NCBI GenBank assembly: GCA_022865555.1
Contig: JALHTD010000435.1
Location: forward strand, 1 to 11,413
Reading direction: 5' to 3'
Source: Thermoanaerobaculaceae bacterium
GTDB taxonomy: Bacteria > Acidobacteriota > Thermoanaerobaculia > Thermoanaerobaculales > Thermoanaerobaculaceae
Length of the DNA stretch: 11,413 nucleotides
Shown here: one piece after another, positions 1 through 6,411 of the stretch
Layout of the letters: every line of letters begins with the position of its first letter
How positions within the stretch are numbered: position 1 is the stretch's first letter
Notes under the pieces: generated by a model
The model's input: only the letters and a program-made list of their open reading frames with translations
Database searches by the model: none
Told to the model about the DNA's origin: nothing
Translations under genes and position numbers: made by a program

Positions 1-533
1 ACCATCACCTCGAAACCCCAGTTCGGCGTGATCTTGCCGGAGAGCTTGATCTCCGCCCGGCGGAGCAGGAAGGTGCTGTAGCCCGTCACGTTGCGGAGGT
101 AGCTCGTGGATGTGCCTGTCGGCGAGCTATCGTACGCGTACCAGGGCTGGAGCAGCAGGCCGAACTTGAGCTCCCCGTCGCCCACCTTCAGCGTGGTCGG
201 TGGTGCGGGAGGGGGCGGTGCCTGCGGCTTCGGGGTGGGGCGGTCGTAGGCCGGCAGGTTGTGCTTGAAGAGGAACAGATCCACGGCCGTGTCGTTCTCC
301 GCGACCACGGTCTCGCCGCTGGGGCCGCGCCCGATCAGCGTGATCGAGGTCCCCATCTCGCCCGTCTTCTGGAAGGCCTGGTAGCGCTCGAACGTGTTGA
401 ACACGTAGATGCGGCCGTCTTTGGTGACCTCCTGGTAGTAGAGGCCGACCACCTGGGCGGTGGCGAGCCCGGAAAGCATCAGGGCGACAAAGACTGCAGC
501 CACCGCGAGCCCGTTTGCGAAGTGTCTCTGCAT
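1..533 (-). CDS. Phosphate-selective porin (OprO/OprP-like), 5' part
   Basis: The first 177 codons of a minus-strand gene that runs off the left edge. Residues 1-26 are a signal peptide (basic start, hydrophobic 9-22, small residues ending SGLATA before Gln27). Residues 28-95 form a compact unnamed segment (GLYYQEVTKDGRIYVFNTFE onward). Residues 98-113 are a proline-rich linker (PTPKPQAPPPPAPP). From about residue 115 the sequence looks like the start of a porin barrel: KFGLLLQPWYAY, then FLLRRAEIKLSGKITPNWGF, typical of the phosphate-selective porin O/P family. It should sit in the outer membrane and pass anions or small solutes; the substrate cannot be judged from this fragment. The ATG has a strong Shine-Dalgarno, AGGAGG 8 nt upstream. 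The family name rests on the first barrel strands only. Confidence 0.75.
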   Translation of the reverse strand, partial: MQRHFANGLAVAAVFVALMLSGLATAQVVGLYYQEVTKDGRIYVFNTFERYQAFQKTGEMGTSITLIGRGPSGETVVAENDTAVDLFLFKHNLPAYDRPTPKPQAPPPPAPPTTLKVGDGELKFGLLLQPWYAYDSSPTGTSTSYLRNVTGYSTFLLRRAEIKLSGKITPNWGFEVM

Positions 534-646
534 TTCTCTCTCCTCCTCGGGGCCTCGCCCCCATCGCGGACGGTTGTAGGCGCCCATTGTGACCCTGCCG
601 CGGGGGCCGCGTGAAGACCCGGTGAATTCGCGCCGACCGGGACCCA
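534..646. other. Intergenic region between permease stop and porin start
   Basis: 113 nt holding the porin Shine-Dalgarno and a weak inverted repeat, CCCGGT (618-623) with ACCGGG (636-641), just after the permease stop. The hairpin has only 6 bp and no T-run, so it is at best a poor terminator. No convincing promoter for the porin is visible; a TACAAC hexamer (minus strand, 576-581) lacks a matching -35. Confidence 0.4.
542..547 (-). promoter_or_regulatory. Shine-Dalgarno of the porin gene
   Basis: The minus strand reads GAGGAGGAGAGAGAA directly before the ATG at 533. AGGAGG lies 8 nt from the start. This fixes the porin start and shows that the organism uses canonical ribosome-binding sites, in contrast to the SD-less starts of cmk and the DNPH1-like gene. 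Confidence 0.75.
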
Positions 647-1597
647 CTACGTAGCCTCCGGGGGAGCCGGCCGCTCGAGAAGGCTCACGTCCTCGTGCCC
701 GACCGTGCCCCTGCGGGTGAGCGCGATACCGACGAGGACAGCTGCGGCCCCGACCGCCTGGGCAATGGTCCACCGCTCCCCGAGCGTGACCCACGCGAGT
801 GCCGCGGCGACCACCGGCGTGAGGTTCGAGTACACCGCGGTCCGGGTTCCGCCGAGCTCGCCGAGGCCAGTGTTCCAGATCAGGTAGCCGAGGCCGATGG
901 CGAGGATCCCGGAGAAGGCGACCCCGAGCCAGCCCGTGGCCCCGATTCCTCGCCAGTCCTGAGTGACGAAGGAGGGCACCGCCATCAGCAGGAGCACGGG
1001 GGTGCCCGAGAGGAACGTCACCATGGTTGCGGAGAGCGATGAAGTGCGTTTCATCACGTCGCTGGCGAGCACGGTGTAGAGCGCCCAGGTGGCGGCGCCC
1101 GCGAGGACGAGGAGGTCGCCCGCAAGGTTGCCGACGGCGAACCCGCCCGGCCTCTGCACCGAGAGGACCAGTGCGAGGCCGGTCACGACCAGCGCCACCC
1201 CCAGCCACGCGTATCCCTTGAGCCTGTCCCGGCCGAGTGCGGTCGCAAGGAGTGCCACGATCATCGGAGAGGAGGCCATGATCAGCGAGGCGTTGGCCGC
1301 CGTCGTGCGCGCAATGCCCTCGATGAACAGGAGCTGGTAGATCGCGTTGCCGAGAACGCCAAGCAGGGCCAGGCGCCAGAGCCCCTCGCGGGGCATGCGC
1401 AGCGATGTCCCCCGGTGGCGGAGCAGCAGGGCAATGGTCGCGGTCGCGAGGGCGAAGCGGAGACCGTTGAAGGCCATAGGCTGAAACTCGCGTAGCGCCG
1501 CCTTGATGACCGCGTAGTTCACACCCCACAGGACCGGGATCCCGAGCATGGCCAGGTCAACGGTGGTGAAGCCGAACCGTCTCGGTTGTGCCGGCAC
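647..1597 (-). CDS. EamA/DMT-family drug/metabolite permease
   Basis: A 316-aa inner-membrane protein with two EamA repeats (about residues 17-145 and 158-294) and roughly ten hydrophobic segments, the usual length and layout of the 10-TM drug/metabolite transporter family. Diagnostic pieces are WGVNYAVIKAAL with the following MAFNGLRFALA in the first repeat, and YSNLTPVVAAALAWVTLGE near residues 256-274 in the second. Members export amino acids, nucleosides or other metabolites; the substrate cannot be read from sequence. The chosen GTG start lies 5 nt after the stop of the upstream DNPH1-like gene, so the two are probably co-transcribed and translationally coupled. An open frame continues upstream to 1864, but that part is a shadow of the DNPH1-like gene. 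An ATG at residue 17 is an alternative but would cut into the first membrane segment. Confidence 0.85.
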   Translation of the reverse strand: MPAQPRRFGFTTVDLAMLGIPVLWGVNYAVIKAALREFQPMAFNGLRFALATATIALLLRHRGTSLRMPREGLWRLALLGVLGNAIYQLLFIEGIARTTAANASLIMASSPMIVALLATALGRDRLKGYAWLGVALVVTGLALVLSVQRPGGFAVGNLAGDLLVLAGAATWALYTVLASDVMKRTSSLSATMVTFLSGTPVLLLMAVPSFVTQDWRGIGATGWLGVAFSGILAIGLGYLIWNTGLGELGGTRTAVYSNLTPVVAAALAWVTLGERWTIAQAVGAAAVLVGIALTRRGTVGHEDVSLLERPAPPEAT

Positions 1598-1602
1598 CGT
1601 TC

Positions 1603-2046
1603 TCAGCCCCCGGGCGCGCGGGTCTCGAGCCTGGTGTGCACCGTGGCGAGAAAGCGCCGGACCTCGTCGCGGACGTGCCGAGCGTCTGTGTAGGCGAACG
1701 CCTCGACCCCCGGCAGGCCGAGCAGCAGTCGCGAGACCGGTGTGCCGCGTCGGTACGTGAGAAGGACCGGCTTGCCGCCGGCGAGCGCCGCCGCCACCTC
1801 GACCCCGACGCCGTGGGAGGGGGTGGACACCTCGGCCACCAGCGCGTCGCAGCCCGCGACCCATCCGAGGTCGCGACGAGCGACGTCCACGTCGGCAAGC
1901 TCCCCCTCGACTTCGCGGCCCAGTGGATCGGCGACGTGCCGGGTCGGCACGTCGTGGCCGTCAGCCTCGAGACAGTCCAGCAGCGTCTTGATGGCCTCGA
2001 GATCGCGCCCCGCGTTGGTCATTGCGGCGGCAAGGTAGATTCGCAT
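1603..2046 (-). CDS. DNPH1/Rcl-like 2'-deoxynucleoside 5'-phosphate N-hydrolase
   Basis: A 147-aa protein of the nucleoside 2-deoxyribosyltransferase superfamily. It begins MRIYLAAAM, the nucleotide-binding first strand. It carries ARRDLGWVAGCDALVAEVSTP (57-76) and then SHGVGVEVAAALAGGKPVLL (77-96), matching the D-x-x-W...D-x-x-V-A-E-V-x-x-P-S-x-G-V-G-x-E pattern of human DNPH1/Rcl. By that comparison Asp59 and Glu83 would be the conserved active-site acids, Glu83 being the likely nucleophile. The family cleaves the N-glycosidic bond of deoxynucleoside monophosphates, giving 2-deoxyribose 5-phosphate and a free base (nucleotide salvage or sanitation, cytosolic). The ATG at 2046 has no Shine-Dalgarno; TACACT lies 7 nt upstream, so the mRNA may be leaderless. 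A GTG at 2100 would add 18 residues upstream of the fold's usual start. The downstream permease may export a product, but that is inference. Confidence 0.82.
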   Translation of the reverse strand: MRIYLAAAMTNAGRDLEAIKTLLDCLEADGHDVPTRHVADPLGREVEGELADVDVARRDLGWVAGCDALVAEVSTPSHGVGVEVAAALAGGKPVLLTYRRGTPVSRLLLGLPGVEAFAYTDARHVRDEVRRFLATVHTRLETRAPGG

Positions 2047-2053
2047 GGGGTGG

Positions 2054-2059
2054 AGTGTA
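2054..2059 (-). promoter_or_regulatory. Candidate -10 of a leaderless promoter for the DNPH1-like gene
   Basis: The minus strand reads TACACT, then 7 nt (CCACCCC), then the ATG at 2046. A start site 7-8 nt after the -10 would put the transcript start on the start codon. There is no recognisable -35 at 16-18 nt and no Shine-Dalgarno. Support comes from the same spacing at cmk and rpsA. Confidence 0.4.
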
Positions 2060-2119
2060 CCGCCAGCGAGGAGGGTGGGGCGTGCATGCGAGATTTCCAC
2101 GGCGGAGCTCTCGCGTGGA

Positions 2120-2128
2120 TGCTAGTAT
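2120..2128 (+). promoter_or_regulatory. Candidate extended -10 for the DUF4136-like lipoprotein
   Basis: TGC-TAGTAT fits an extended -10 (TGn plus TANNNT). No -35 is evident. It would start a transcript near 2135 with a leader of about 63 nt and would lie back-to-back with the minus-strand promoter candidate of the DNPH1-like gene. Confidence 0.35.
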
Positions 2129-2169
2129 GCGGGGCGGTCACGCGGTCTCGCTGGCGTGTGGAGCGGCGA

Positions 2170-2183
2170 GCCCGGCGACGGGC
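2170..2183 (+). promoter_or_regulatory. Small GCGA-loop hairpin before the lipoprotein ribosome-binding site
   Basis: GCCCG-GCGA-CGGGC is a perfect 5-bp stem closed by a GNRA-type tetraloop. It ends 14 nt before the ATG at 2198, immediately 5' of the G-run (2185-2191) that is the only possible Shine-Dalgarno. It could modulate access to that site. It is short and may be chance in GC-rich DNA. Confidence 0.25.
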
Positions 2184-2197
2184 CGGGGGGGACAGAG

Positions 2198-2764
2198 ATG
2201 ACGAACAGGAAATTCGGAACGCTGGCGCTGGTAGCTGCGGTAGGTCTGGTCGGTTGCTCAACCCTGGAGGTGAGCACCGACTACGACCAGGCCGCGGACT
2301 TCTCGAAGTACTCGACGTTCAAGTTTTTGCCGTCGAATGAGATCAAGAGCGACCTGGTCATCGACCGGATCGAGGGCGCCATAACGACGCAGCTCACGGC
2401 CAAGGGGCTCAAGCTCGTATCGGAGAATGCCGACCTGTGGGTCGCATACCACGCCCGCCTGGACAAGCAGACACAGATGGACACCACGTCGTACGGGTAC
2501 GGCTGGGGCGGTGGCTGGGGCGGCTACTACGGCCCGATGGCCTATGGCGGGTACGGCGGCATGGGCACGAGCACCACCACGGTCCGCGAGATCCCGGTGG
2601 GCGCGCTGTTCGTGGACCTCGTCGATGCGGGGGAGAAGAAGATGGTGTGGCAGGGTGTGGCGAGCGCCACGCTCGACCCGAAGGCCACGGCCGACGACAA
2701 GGACTACCGGGTCAACAACGCCGTGAAGAAGATGTTCTCCGGATTCCCACCGAAGGCAAAGTAG
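2198..2764 (+). CDS. DUF4136-like outer-membrane lipoprotein
   Basis: A 188-aa lipoprotein. The signal peptide (MTNRKF, then hydrophobic 8-19) ends in a lipobox LVGC with Cys20 as the lipidation site. The mature part begins VSTDYDQAADFSKYSTFKFL, the opening of DUF4136 proteins, with a second conserved strand-like block around DLWVAYHARLD (79-89) and a closing block from GALFVDLVDAGEKKMVWQGV (135-154) to the AVKKMF helix. Residues 99-123 are a glycine/tyrosine/tryptophan-rich insert (YGYGWGGGWGGYYGP and so on), probably a flexible loop. The function of DUF4136 is unknown; it is usually a periplasm-facing lipoprotein. An open frame extends to 2156, but the ATG at 2198 gives a proper lipoprotein signal. 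Position +2 after the Cys is Thr, not Asp, so outer-membrane sorting is plausible. Confidence 0.85.
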   Translation: MTNRKFGTLALVAAVGLVGCSTLEVSTDYDQAADFSKYSTFKFLPSNEIKSDLVIDRIEGAITTQLTAKGLKLVSENADLWVAYHARLDKQTQMDTTSYGYGWGGGWGGYYGPMAYGGYGGMGTSTTTVREIPVGALFVDLVDAGEKKMVWQGVASATLDPKATADDKDYRVNNAVKKMFSGFPPKAK

Positions 2765-2958
2765 CGCCCGTCGCGAGCACGTGACGCTCTCTCACGGAGG
2801 TCACGCGGACTCGGCGGTTGGGCGAATGCTGCCCTGTCTTCGTGGAAATACTCCGAGGTGCTTGGTCTCGATCGGCTCGCAGCACCCGCTGGAGAAGGCG
2901 AAATCCGAGCGTACCGGGTTGATGGTGATAAGGTAGAAACGCAGAGGGGGGTCGTGCC
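2765..2958 (+). other. Intergenic region between lipoprotein and beta-barrel genes
   Basis: 194 nt without a coding frame. It has a weak inverted repeat, CGTGAC (2780-2785) with GTCACG (2800-2805), too short and without a T-run to be called a terminator. A TGA-TAAGGT (2926-2934) resembles an extended -10 for the next gene but has no -35 at normal distance. Confidence 0.35.
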
Positions 2959-3546
2959 ATGAGAGGACGACACGCAGTCATGTTCGCGGTTTTCGCCGCA
3001 CTGCTCGCCGGAGCGGCGCTGGCGCAGGAGCCGGGGGAGCGACAGCCGATGCCGCCGGCTGTGGACACGCAGGCCCCCCGTTCCTCGGGAGTAAACCTGT
3101 TCTACGGCGGCTACGTGGGACTCGCGTTCGGTTCGGGCCAGTACATCGAGCTCTCGCCGCTGGTCGGGTACCGCTTCTCGCCCGACCTCGGTGCGGGCGT
3201 CGGTCTTCTGTACCGCTACCGCAAGGACAACTACTACGGGCAAGATGTCTCGTTGACCGACTACGGCGGCAATATCTTCGCGCGCTACCACATTGGCTCC
3301 GGGATTTTCGCTCAAGCCGAGTACGACTACACGAACTACGAGTACGTCCCGAACAGCATCAGCGGCGCCACCGACCGGCAGACGTACTCGGCCTTTCTCG
3401 TGGGGGTCGGGTTCAACACGGCAGTCGGGCGGGGAGCGGGCGTCTACGCCCTGGTGCTCTACGACTTCAACTACTCGGGGAGCGACGTAAACAACCCCTA
3501 CAGCTCCCCGGTGCAGTACCGGTTCGGCGTGTCGGTCGGCTTTTGA
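2959..3546 (+). CDS. Small outer-membrane beta-barrel protein
   Basis: 195 aa with a signal peptide (MRGRHAV, hydrophobic 9-22, probable cleavage near LAQ at 21-23). A short Pro/Gln-rich stretch (24-42) follows, then alternating aromatic/small residues forming about eight amphipathic strands: VNLFYGGYVGLAFGSG, YIELSPLVGYRFS, GAGVGLLYRYR, GGNIFARYHIG, FAQAEYDYTNYEY, YSAFLVGVGFNTAV, GVYALVLYDFNY and the last strand VQYRFGVSVGF. The terminal Phe is the usual BAM-recognition residue. Size and strand count resemble OmpW/OmpX-sized barrels or the outer-membrane beta-barrel domain family; no specific member is recognised. The ATG is preceded by a purine-rich AGAGGGGGG. Role unknown; it follows the lipoprotein gene at 194 nt, so a shared operon is not evident. 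Confidence 0.8.
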   Translation: MRGRHAVMFAVFAALLAGAALAQEPGERQPMPPAVDTQAPRSSGVNLFYGGYVGLAFGSGQYIELSPLVGYRFSPDLGAGVGLLYRYRKDNYYGQDVSLTDYGGNIFARYHIGSGIFAQAEYDYTNYEYVPNSISGATDRQTYSAFLVGVGFNTAVGRGAGVYALVLYDFNYSGSDVNNPYSSPVQYRFGVSVGF

Positions 3547-3585
3547 GGGCGCTGCCGACTACTCATCGCAGCCGCAGAGAAACGA

Positions 3586-3644
3586 GCCGGCGGGGACAGT
3601 TTCAACCCTCTCCAGACGACAAAAGGGTCTCACTGCCAGCCGGC
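3586..3644 (+). repeat. Imperfect compound inverted repeat upstream of cmk
   Basis: GCCGGC (3586-3591) followed by a GG..ACAGT stretch pairs with ACTG.. (3632 onward) and GCCGGC (3639-3644). Inside it, ACCCT (3605-3609) pairs with AGGGT (3624-3628). Together they make a nested hairpin of about 59 nt between the beta-barrel gene and cmk. There is no T-run after it, so it is not a standard terminator. It lies upstream of the presumed cmk start site and so may belong to the 3' end of the preceding transcript. Confidence 0.35.
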
Positions 3645-3699
3645 GAACACCGCTCGACGTAGCCGCGGGCAGGTATCGCGGACGACCGGCGACGGTCCT

Positions 3700-3708
3700 T
3701 GCTAGACT
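3700..3708 (+). promoter_or_regulatory. Extended -10 placing cmk on a leaderless transcript
   Basis: TGC-TAGACT is a good extended -10 (TGn and TANNNT). The hexamer ends exactly 7 nt before the GTG start of cmk at 3716, and no Shine-Dalgarno precedes that GTG. No -35 match is seen at 16-18 nt, as is common for extended -10 promoters. Confidence 0.5.
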
Positions 3709-3715
3709 CTCCGCT

Positions 3716-4411
3716 GTGACACGGCGTCCTCTTCTCATTGCGATCGACGGGCCGGCGGGCGCGGGCAAGTCGGCGACCGCCCGCGAGCTCGCGGTGCGGC
3801 TCGGCCTGCCCTACCTGGACACCGGCGCCATGTACCGCGCAGTGGCTCTCCTGGCGCGGCGTGCAGGCCTCGGGCCCGAGCTGGACGGAGAGGGCAGGAG
3901 GGCGGTCGTTGGTTTCGCCGAGCGGCTGGGCGTGGGCTTCCGCGGCGACCCCAGGGCGCAGCGGGTAATCCTGGACGGGGAGGACGTCACCGAGGCCCTT
4001 CGGGCCCCCGAGGTCTCCCAGATGGCATCCGTCGTCTCGGCGATCCCCGAGGTGCGCCGCGAGATGGTCCGGCGGCAGCGCGAGCTGGCGGCCCGCTCCG
4101 GCGGGGTCGTCGAGGGGCGGGACATCGGAACCGTGGTATTCCCGGACGCCACGCTCAAGGTCTTCCTCACCGCGGAGCCCGAGATGCGGGCGAGACGCCG
4201 TTTCGATGAGCTGGCGAGAAGGGGCGTGGCCGCGAGTTGGGAGGACGTGCTCGAGGAGCAGCGCGAGCGCGACCGCCGTGACTCCACCCGGCCGGACTCC
4301 CCGATGCGCCCGGCGGAGGGGGCGGTCATCGTCGACACCAGCCGCCTGAGCCTTTCCGAGGTGGTGGAAGCCGTGGTCGCGCTGCTGCCTGGACCCCCGC
4401 GAACCCCTTGA
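3716..4411 (+). CDS. cmk: Cytidylate kinase
   Basis: A 231-aa cytosolic kinase phosphorylating CMP/dCMP to the diphosphates. The P-loop GPAGAGKS is at 12-19. YLDTGAMYRAVALL (33-46) is the family's CMP-binding signature. The CMP-binding/lid part contains VVEGRDIGTVVFPDA (131-145), ERDRRDSTRP (184-193) and the final IVDTS. Length matches bacterial Cmk (about 225-230 aa). The GTG start is chosen because MTRRPLLIAIDG places the first beta strand correctly and no earlier start is needed. There is no Shine-Dalgarno, and an extended -10 lies 7 nt upstream, suggesting a leaderless mRNA. The stop codon lies within the -35 of the rpsA promoter. The order cmk-rpsA-HU/IHF is the same as in E. coli. Confidence 0.97.
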   Translation: MTRRPLLIAIDGPAGAGKSATARELAVRLGLPYLDTGAMYRAVALLARRAGLGPELDGEGRRAVVGFAERLGVGFRGDPRAQRVILDGEDVTEALRAPEVSQMASVVSAIPEVRREMVRRQRELAARSGGVVEGRDIGTVVFPDATLKVFLTAEPEMRARRRFDELARRGVAASWEDVLEEQRERDRRDSTRPDSPMRPAEGAVIVDTSRLSLSEVVEAVVALLPGPPRTP

Positions 4412-4437
4412 CACCGTAACCTATCGGCTCGTATAGT
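4408..4437 (+). promoter_or_regulatory. Strong sigma70-type promoter of rpsA
   Basis: TTGACA (4408-4413), an 18-nt spacer and TATAGT (4432-4437): a consensus -35 and a near-consensus -10. The -35 contains the TGA stop codon of cmk (4409-4411). The -10 ends 7 nt before the TTG at 4445. This is the best promoter match in the window and gives rpsA transcription independent of cmk. Confidence 0.85.
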
Positions 4438-4444
4438 TTGCCGT

Positions 4445-6376
4445 TTGAAAAACAAGCAGTTAGATGTCCCGCCCGGGGCATCTCTGGGAGGCCCAGTGGT
4501 CGACAGTCCGGACAACAAGCCGCACAACCAGCCCGCCGGAAAGGAGGAAAAGAGCGAGCAAGCCGTCAGCCGCAACAGCCTGCGTCAGCTCGTCGAGGAG
4601 TCTTTCCAGCATCTTCGGGAAGGTGACGTGGTCCGCGGCACGGTGGTCGCGATCAACGACAGCGACGTGGTGGTGGACATCGGCTTCAAGTCCGAGGGGC
4701 TCATCCCGCGTTCCGAGTTCGTCGACCGCGAGGGCAAGGTGACGGTGAAGCCCGGCGACGAAGTGGATGTCCTGGTTGAGCGTTTCGACGAGATGCTCGG
4801 TGAGATCAGGCTTTCTCGAGAGCGCGCGGCCAAGATTCGCGTTTGGGAGGTTTTGGAAACGGCATACCGGGAGGGCCACCCGGTGCGCGGAAAGGTCGTG
4901 GAGCGCGTGAAGGGCGGCCTCGCGGTGGACATCGGGGTGCGCGCGTTCCTGCCCGGGTCCCTCGTGGACCTGCGGCCGACCCGCCGCCTCGAAGACTACG
5001 TCGGTGAGGAAGTCGAGGCCCGCATTATCAATTTCGACCGCCGGCGCGCCAACGTCGTGCTGTCACGGAAGGTCATGCTCGAGGCGCAGATCTCCACGCA
5101 GAAGGAGGAGACCCTCATCCGCCTCGACGAGGGCATGATCGTCACCGGCAGTGTCAAGAACATCACCGACTACGGCGTCTTCATCGACCTCGGTGGGATC
5201 GACGGCCTGCTGCACGTGACCGACATCTCCTGGGGCCGCGTGGGTCACCCAAGCGAGTACTTCAAGGTCGGCGACGAGGTCAAGGTCGTGGTGCTGCGCG
5301 TCGACAAGGACAAGGAGCGGGTCTCCCTCGGCTACCGGCAGCGCTTTGAGGACCCGTGGACGCACGTCGAGGCGCGCTACCCGGTCGGCAAGAAGATCGC
5401 CGGCAAGGTCACCAACGTCGTGGACTACGGCGCGTTCGTGGAGCTCGAGGAGGGTGTGGAGGGGCTGATTCACGTCTCGGAGATGTCGTGGACCAAGAAG
5501 GTCAAGAACCCCAAGAGCCTGCTTCACTCCGGCCAGGAGGTCGAGGTCGTCATCACCGAGGTGGACGTCGAGAAGCGCAGGCTCTCGCTGTCGCTGCGTC
5601 AGGCGGAGCCCAACCCCTGGGAGGAGTTCGCGACCCGCTACCGCGTGGGCACCAAGGTGAAGGGCATCGACCGCAACCTGACCGACTTCGGGGCGTTCGT
5701 GGAGCTGGAGCCCGGCGTGGATGGTCTCGTGCACGTGTCCGACATGGCGTGGACGCGCCGCCTCTCGCACCCTTCGGAGGTCGTGCAGAAGGGCCAGGAG
5801 ATCGAGGCGCTGATCATCGCGATGGACATCTCGAACCAGCGCATCTCGCTCTCCATCAAGGAGCTGATGCCCAACGAGTGGGACCAGTTCGCGACCGCCC
5901 ATCAGGTCGGCGATGAGGTCGAGGGGTTTGTCACCAACGTCACGGACTTCGGGCTCTTCGTGGAGCTCGCCCCCGGGGTGGAGGGACTGTGCCACATCTC
6001 GGAGGTTGAGCGTCGCGGCAACCAGCCTCTCTCGGCCTCGTTCGAGCGCGGGCAGCGCGTGCGCACCCGGCTCATCCGGATCGACTGGAACGAGAAGCGG
6101 ATCGGCCTCTCGCTGCGGGGCATCCCGCAACCGGAGCCGGGCGAGAGCAGGGCCGCCGAACCCGAGCAGGAGGCCGAGGAGATCACGTTGGAACGGGTTC
6201 CGGAGCAGGCCGAGGGGGAACAGGAAAGCGCCGCCACGTTAGCCGGGGAAGAGCCCCAACCCGAGGCGGAGCCGCAAGCCGGGGAAGAGCCCCAACCCGA
6301 GGCGGAACCGCAAGCCGGGGAAGAGCCCCAACCCGAGAAGGAACCGCAAGCCGGGGACGAGCCCCGGGAGAACTGA
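4445..6376 (+). CDS. rpsA: 30S ribosomal protein S1
   Basis: 643 aa with six S1 (OB-fold) RNA-binding domains at about residues 60-126, 146-208, 230-298, 315-386, 402-472 and 489-558. The central ones carry the typical TDYGVFIDLGGIDGLLHVTD and VVDYGAFVELEEGVEGLIHV patterns. The first two are the ribosome-binding type. S1 bridges mRNA to the 30S subunit during initiation. Residues 1-45 are an unstructured leader. The C-terminal ~80 residues are a Glu/Pro/Gln-rich acidic tail ending in 12-residue repeats. The start is uncertain: TTG at 4445 sits 7 nt after the -10 (leaderless or nearly so), while an in-frame GTG at 4496 has GGGAGG only 4 nt upstream and would give 626 aa. No ATG lies before the first domain. 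The HU/IHF gene follows 35 nt downstream. Confidence 0.95.
   Translation: MKNKQLDVPPGASLGGPVVDSPDNKPHNQPAGKEEKSEQAVSRNSLRQLVEESFQHLREGDVVRGTVVAINDSDVVVDIGFKSEGLIPRSEFVDREGKVTVKPGDEVDVLVERFDEMLGEIRLSRERAAKIRVWEVLETAYREGHPVRGKVVERVKGGLAVDIGVRAFLPGSLVDLRPTRRLEDYVGEEVEARIINFDRRRANVVLSRKVMLEAQISTQKEETLIRLDEGMIVTGSVKNITDYGVFIDLGGIDGLLHVTDISWGRVGHPSEYFKVGDEVKVVVLRVDKDKERVSLGYRQRFEDPWTHVEARYPVGKKIAGKVTNVVDYGAFVELEEGVEGLIHVSEMSWTKKVKNPKSLLHSGQEVEVVITEVDVEKRRLSLSLRQAEPNPWEEFATRYRVGTKVKGIDRNLTDFGAFVELEPGVDGLVHVSDMAWTRRLSHPSEVVQKGQEIEALIIAMDISNQRISLSIKELMPNEWDQFATAHQVGDEVEGFVTNVTDFGLFVELAPGVEGLCHISEVERRGNQPLSASFERGQRVRTRLIRIDWNEKRIGLSLRGIPQPEPGESRAAEPEQEAEEITLERVPEQAEGEQESAATLAGEEPQPEAEPQAGEEPQPEAEPQAGEEPQPEKEPQAGDEPREN
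6241..6360 (+). repeat. 36-bp tandem repeat inside the rpsA 3' end
   Basis: Three near-identical 36-bp units (6241-6276, 6277-6312, 6313-6348) and a partial fourth encode AGEEPQPEAEPQ twice, AGEEPQPEKEPQ once and then AGDEPREN. The first two units differ by a single base. The unit is a multiple of three, so copy-number change keeps the frame. The tail lies outside the six S1 domains. Confidence 0.95.
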
Positions 6377-6411
6377 GCACGGACGTCCGGGTTGTGGAGG
6401 AGAGGTGAAGG

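Noticed and set aside
1598..1864. Upstream extension of the permease frame (open to 1864)
   Set aside because: The extension translates to Arg/Gly-rich sequence, lies antiparallel to no family feature, and is the out-of-frame shadow of the DNPH1-like gene on the same strand.
2156..2197. N-terminal extension of the lipoprotein frame
   Set aside because: It would place 14 hydrophilic residues before the signal peptide and spoil the lipoprotein signal; the ATG at 2198 fits.
5063..6130. Long open frame (355 codons) antisense to rpsA
   Set aside because: Its His/Asp/Leu/Val-rich translation is typical of the antisense of GC-rich S1 repeats; rpsA has six clear domains on the other strand.
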